Assembly (NCBI RefSeq): GCF_000178835.2
Contig: NC_015275.1
Coordinates: 951,001-1,015,000 of the forward strand
Length of the DNA stretch: 64,000 bases
Reading direction: 5' to 3'
Origin: Cellulosilyticum lentocellum DSM 5427
Lineage (GTDB): Bacteria > Bacillota > Clostridia > Lachnospirales > Cellulosilyticaceae
The position numbers and the translations under genes were made by a program. This document shows, in pieces, positions 60,699 to 64,000 of this stretch. Position 1 is the stretch's first letter, and the number at the start of each line of letters is the position of its first letter. Under the pieces are notes generated by a model. That model saw only the letters and a list, made by a program, of their open reading frames with translations. It did no database searches and was not told the DNA's origin.

Positions 60699-60727
60699 TT
60701 GCATATAGTAAACAAGTGGTATAGAAT
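60699..60727 (+). promoter_or_regulatory. Promoter of the DUF5067 gene
   Basis: TTGCAT (60699-60704), 17 bp, TAGAAT (60722-60727); the gene starts 36 bp further on. Confidence 0.6.
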
Positions 60728-60762
60728 ATATTTAATATTTAGAAATATACTAGGGGGCCAAT

Positions 60763-61293
60763 ATGAAAAAATGGATAATCACAACTGTATTGCTCATATG
60801 TATTTGTGCTGGTGCTGTAGCGTATGCAATAATAGCACCAAATTTTAATATCAGTGAGAAAGCTAAGCAAACCACTGGTAATTCTATTGCTTCATCTGAT
60901 AAAGAATCGGCAAATTATATTGATGAAAATAAACTAATACATTTAAATGATGAATATACAATACAGATTAAAGAACTCCAATATGGAACAAAGGATGATA
61001 AAAAAATAGCTATGTTTGTAATGGAATATACTAATAATACTTCAGAGTATGATAGCTATGGAATGTCTGTTCTATGCAAAGCATATCAATCAGATAGAGA
61101 GTTAAAATCTACAATAACAATTGATGACAACTATCCTAATGAAAGCATGACAGAGGTTAGAAACGGCCAAAGTACTCAGGTTGTTCAATATTATGAATTA
61201 GAGAATTTAAATGATAATGTGTATCTACATTTCAGAAAAGGATGGGGCCAATCTGATAGTGAGTCAGTTGAAATATACTATACTCTAAAATAA
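60763..61293 (+). CDS. DUF5067-type exported protein, prophage cargo
   Basis: 176 aa. An N-terminal membrane anchor or uncleaved signal (WIITTVLLICICAGAVAYAII), a Ser/Thr/Lys-rich linker, and then an Ig-like DUF5067/DUF4352 domain: MFVMEYTNNTSEYDSYGM and DDNYPNESMTEVRNGQSTQVVQYYEL. ATG 60763 follows GGGGGCC. It has its own promoter and terminator and is the last gene before attR, the usual place for lysogenic conversion or superinfection-exclusion genes on the cell surface. Confidence 0.75.
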   Translation: MKKWIITTVLLICICAGAVAYAIIAPNFNISEKAKQTTGNSIASSDKESANYIDENKLIHLNDEYTIQIKELQYGTKDDKKIAMFVMEYTNNTSEYDSYGMSVLCKAYQSDRELKSTITIDDNYPNESMTEVRNGQSTQVVQYYELENLNDNVYLHFRKGWGQSDSESVEIYYTLK

Positions 61294-61321
61294 TAAGTAT
61301 ATTAATACCAAGCATATTTAT

Positions 61322-61366
61322 AGCGTGCAACTTTAGCATATGGGGTTGCACGCTGTTTGGTTTTTT
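61322..61366 (+). terminator. Terminator after the DUF5067 gene
   Basis: AGCGTGCAAC (61322-61331) pairs with GTTGCACGCT (61345-61354), then GTTTGG and T6; flanking CCAA/TTGG extends the stem. Confidence 0.9.
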
Positions 61367-61460
61367 ATAATTATTCATGTTAATAGGTCTTAGCCCTTAA
61401 GTGTTTTTACTGTTAAGTAGATTCATATAATTACAATAAGACACACATAAATAGATACAG

Positions 61461-61499
61461 TAGTTCACGAATAGGTTACAAAATACTATATATAGTCAT
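61461..61499. repeat. Right-arm integrase/regulator sites
   Basis: TAGTTCAC at 61461-61468 matches the left-arm repeats; ATAGTCAT at 61492-61499 matches the inverted repeat beside attL at 7 of 8 positions. The phage right end 61367-61521 has no gene. Confidence 0.5.
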
Positions 61500-61521
61500 T
61501 GTGTCCTTTGATAATCAATGG

Positions 61522-61552
61522 CATAAAAAGGACCTAGGTTTCAGGGGGAGAA
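61522..61552. repeat. attR (31-bp core)
   Basis: Identical to attL over 31 bp; left flank is phage, right flank is chromosome. Confidence 0.93.
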
Positions 61553-61597
61553 ACCTAGGCTGAGGGGGGATTTAGCGATGTACCTCACACTTGGTAC
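61533..61597 (+). other. Paired hairpins spanning the bacterial attachment site, possible structured RNA
   Basis: CCTAGGTTTC (61533-61542) pairs perfectly with GAAACCTAGG (61550-61559), loop AGGGGGA; next comes a CTGAGGGGGGAT segment and a second hairpin GTACC/GGTAC (61580-61597). Joining the attL left flank to the attR right flank recreates this element behind a weak promoter at 19542-19569. No gene lies between it and the ATG at 61785. Confidence 0.45.
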
Positions 61598-61784
61598 GAT
61601 AGTATTATTGCCCGTGAATTTTATTTATATACATATTTTGAAAATAAAATATCATAATAAAAAAATAGTTAAGATTGGATTTAAAAATAAAATATGTAAT
61701 TAATACATAGTCAACCTATAATATGGAACGAATGAAATGTCGATATAAAAGTTAGAAAATTTAAAAGATTCGAGGATATTTGGG

Positions 61785-62915
61785 ATGAAAAAAGAAAATA
61801 AATGGGGAATAAGTTGGATTATATATATTATAGGCATAATGATACTAGTGGCATTGTCTAGCTATGCCATGTTAATCTGTGAAAATAATATAGGGGGTTG
61901 GATAGGGCTAGGTCTCATTATTATAGGCTCAATTATTATACGTAGCAAAGTAGTATGGAAAGGGGTAAAGTTTTTTTTGCTTTGGGTGTCAATCATTGCT
62001 CTTATAATTGTCGATTTCCAGTTAACAAAACAAGTAAGTTTATCAGGGGCACTTTTGAGAGAATTGGTAGCAGCAAAAAGTGCTGCTAATGCAAACTATA
62101 TGAATGAAGCCGATTGGAGCGCACCAAGTGGTTATGTTGTAGAAAAAACGAATCTAGGAAGTTTGCCTATAGAAAAGCTTTCTAAAGAAGAGAGTAATAG
62201 TCAAAGAGTGATCTTGCAACTACACGGTGGTGCTTATGTTATGCCTTTAATTAATTCTTATCGAGATATAGCTATTAAATACTCACAAGCTAATGAAGAT
62301 TGTGATGTAGTTACTATTGATTATAGAGTAGCACCTAAGGATATTTATCCAGCAGCACTCGAGGATGCAGTTGCAGCATATAAATGGTTAATGGAGCAAG
62401 GCTATAGTAATGAAAATATTATAATTGCAGGTGATTCAGCAGGAGGTGGATTAGCATTAGCAACTACTCTTTATTTAAGAGATGATGAAGTACCTTTACC
62501 TAAAGCAGTGATTGTGATGTCACCTTGGGCTAATCTAGAGAATACCTCACCTTCACGAACTGACAATTATGATAAAGATCCGTGTCTTGGACAAGGTTTA
62601 CAAGGCATAGCTCTTCAAATTAGTAATCCTGACTATGTAGGGGAGCATGATATAAAGGATCCTTATATATCTCCTGTTTATGGTGATTATAAAGATTTTC
62701 CACCTTTACTTGTACAAGTAGGGACGCATGAAATACTTTATGATGATGCTATAGATGTAGCAAAAAAAGCAGAAGCAGCTGGAGTTAAGGTGCAAGAAAC
62801 CACTTATAATGGAATGTTTCATGTTTTTCAAATGGCATGGCAAGTAGTACCTGAAGGAAAGAAGGCATGGAATGAAGTACAAACATTCATAAAAGATGTT
62901 TATGCAGGACAATAA
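61785..62915 (+). CDS. Membrane-anchored alpha/beta hydrolase (HSL family)
   Basis: 376 aa. Three N-terminal membrane segments (about 9-30, 36-52, 62-80) precede a hormone-sensitive-lipase-type hydrolase: oxyanion motif LHGGAY near 147, nucleophile elbow GDSAGGG near 218, Asp in THEILYDDA and His in NGMFHVF near 345. Likely an esterase/deacetylase acting on acylated substrates near the membrane. ATG 61785 follows CGAGGAT. Chromosomal; in the prophage-free genome it would follow adhE divergently, with the hairpin element between. Confidence 0.88.
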   Translation: MKKENKWGISWIIYIIGIMILVALSSYAMLICENNIGGWIGLGLIIIGSIIIRSKVVWKGVKFFLLWVSIIALIIVDFQLTKQVSLSGALLRELVAAKSAANANYMNEADWSAPSGYVVEKTNLGSLPIEKLSKEESNSQRVILQLHGGAYVMPLINSYRDIAIKYSQANEDCDVVTIDYRVAPKDIYPAALEDAVAAYKWLMEQGYSNENIIIAGDSAGGGLALATTLYLRDDEVPLPKAVIVMSPWANLENTSPSRTDNYDKDPCLGQGLQGIALQISNPDYVGEHDIKDPYISPVYGDYKDFPPLLVQVGTHEILYDDAIDVAKKAEAAGVKVQETTYNGMFHVFQMAWQVVPEGKKAWNEVQTFIKDVYAGQ

Positions 62916-62968
62916 AATAGAAAAGAGTAAGAAAGATACTATAAATTGGATGAAAGGAAGAACATGAG

Positions 62969-64000
62969 ATGGAGCAAATTAATGATGAAGTTAAGAAGGT
63001 AACATTATTACATAATGCAACGATGGATTATGCAGAAAGTAGAAAAAGTGTTAATAAAATAGTACTAGTTAATTTAGCTATATTAGAAGGATTAATTGCA
63101 TTTGGTGTGTTAGGAATCATAAAGGATATTAATCCTATATATACGACGTTAGTATGGGGATCAATTTTCTTAAGCATGAGTCTATCTATCTTTAAGTATA
63201 AGCAAAATCCGGAGAATCAATCTTTAAGGTGGATTAATTTCAGTAGTTTCTTTATTATGTATACAATCACCATGTTTACTTGTAACATGAAAATGCTTTA
63301 TACATATATCATCCCTTTAATCGTTATTTATTATTTATACTACGATTATAAGCTGATTAAGATCATAGGAATCAGTACTATTTTATGTAATTTGATTTAT
63401 GTGATAGTTTCGGGAGTACTTCATCCTATTGTAGACCAAGCAAGTTTTAGAGATTTATTTATGCAGGTCATATCCATTAGTGCTGTTTGTATTACAGTTA
63501 TGCTAGGTACCAAAATTGCTATACTTCTTAATGATAGTCAGACGTATCATATTCAAGAAGGTGCCGACAAACAGCAAGAATTATTAAAAGAAGTGTTAAC
63601 AACAGCGAGAGTGTTAGATACAAATGCAAAGGATGTTTATGATATTGTTTCAGAACTAGAGTTATCTAGTGATATTATAAATAATGCAGTAAGTGATATT
63701 TCTAAAGGGGTTGTTAATACCGTAGGCAATATTCAAAGTCAAACAGAGCTTACCAGTAAAATAGGGGATATGATTGAAGAAACCAAAACAGCCTCAGAAT
63801 GTATGAGACAGATTTCAGAGGATACCATCGAATCTATGAACAAAGGAGTAAGCATAGTTGACGAGTTAGGGAGTCAAACAGACCTTTTAAATGAAAATAG
63901 TGATAATGTATATAAGTCAATGATTAATTTAAACGAAAAGGTTATAGAGATTCAACGTCTTACCAAAAATATAACGTCTATATCTGAACAAACTAATATT
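62969..64000 (+). CDS. Methyl-accepting chemotaxis protein, N-terminal part
   Basis: Open frame of 344 codons from ATG 62969 (GAAAGGAAG upstream) to the window edge. Residues about 30-190 hold around six membrane helices (VLVNLAILEGLIAFGVLGII and following), so the sensor is membrane-embedded, without the large extracellular domain of the two receptors upstream. The cytoplasmic part begins a signalling coiled coil; the last residues, ITSISEQTNI, enter the conserved hairpin tip. No HAMP domain is obvious. Confidence 0.85.
   Translation, partial: MEQINDEVKKVTLLHNATMDYAESRKSVNKIVLVNLAILEGLIAFGVLGIIKDINPIYTTLVWGSIFLSMSLSIFKYKQNPENQSLRWINFSSFFIMYTITMFTCNMKMLYTYIIPLIVIYYLYYDYKLIKIIGISTILCNLIYVIVSGVLHPIVDQASFRDLFMQVISISAVCITVMLGTKIAILLNDSQTYHIQEGADKQQELLKEVLTTARVLDTNAKDVYDIVSELELSSDIINNAVSDISKGVVNTVGNIQSQTELTSKIGDMIEETKTASECMRQISEDTIESMNKGVSIVDELGSQTDLLNENSDNVYKSMINLNEKVIEIQRLTKNITSISEQTNI

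Larger units (their letters stand above)
19595..61552. mobile_element. Complete siphovirus-type prophage, about 42 kb
   Basis: The element is bounded by 31-bp identical direct repeats and carries a full set of modules in standard order: integrase/immunity on the minus strand, then early regulation, recombination, replication, late regulation, packaging, head, tail, lysis and a right-end cargo zone on the plus strand. Structural genes are of SPP1/PBSX-like type: PBSX-family terminase, SPP1-family portal, minor capsid protein 2, Gp20-type scaffold, Gp15 tail chaperone, XkdX, XhlA. Nearly all genes look intact, but two late genes are interrupted at T-runs, so inducibility is uncertain. The prophage separates adhE from the hydrolase gene at 61785. 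Confidence 0.95.

Overview
The window comes from the chromosome of a low-GC, anaerobic, fermentative Clostridia-type Firmicute (Lachnospirales/Cellulosilyticum-like by feel; this is an inference from gene content and AT-rich codon use, not a database match). Supporting genes are a bifunctional AdhE, a two-subunit class I fumarase, paired phenylacetate-CoA ligases with an ACT protein, a glucose/maltose-type PTS transporter, several chemoreceptors and strong AGGAGG-type ribosome binding sites.

Layout. 1-3007: end of a GH13 glucosidase, a PTS IICB transporter and an endonuclease/exonuclease/phosphatase-fold gene. 3267-6748: AI-2E-type permease, fumA, fumB and sppA. 7047-10100: paaK, paaK and an ACT-domain gene. 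10289-16474: a small unknown, two divergent lipoproteins and two homologous chemoreceptors. 16582-19197: adhE on the minus strand, with a Rex-like operator in its leader. 61785-64000: a membrane-anchored HSL-type hydrolase and the start of another chemoreceptor.

Between these chromosomal blocks lies a complete siphovirus-type prophage of about 42 kb, bounded by a 31-bp direct repeat (attL 19595-19625, attR 61522-61552). Its order is: integrase, ImmA protease and XRE repressor (minus strand); operator region; two small HTH proteins and a Rha/KilA-C antirepressor; early genes; SMC-like ATPase, RecT and PD-(D/E)XK nuclease; DUF4373 replication protein, DnaC-like loader and RusA; a long run of small, often Cys-rich proteins and a mini cytosine methyltransferase; a second tyrosine recombinase and an ArpU-like late regulator; terminase, portal, minor capsid, scaffold, capsid, connectors, tail tube, tape measure, baseplate and tail-tip genes; XhlA, holin and amidase; then a cargo zone before attR.

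The most interesting material is cargo and regulation in the prophage. (i) Between lysis genes and attR there is a three-gene ParA-ATPase operon, followed by a short transcription unit with a near-perfect promoter, a LexA/DinR box in its spacer, a 10-bp hairpin with a C-rich loop and a terminator: a candidate SOS-induced small RNA. (ii) Two minus-strand cargo genes 19 kb apart share a 25-nt leader hairpin; two more minus-strand mini-genes have their own ribosome binding sites. (iii) The minor capsid protein has a non-capsid C-terminal extension followed at once by a small acidic, immunity-like gene. (iv) rusA ends on an in-phase A AAA AAG slippery heptamer next to its stop. (v) The mini-methyltransferase has a highly symmetrical leader. 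(vi) A tail gene and a membrane gene are each interrupted at a T-run, both needing one extra T.
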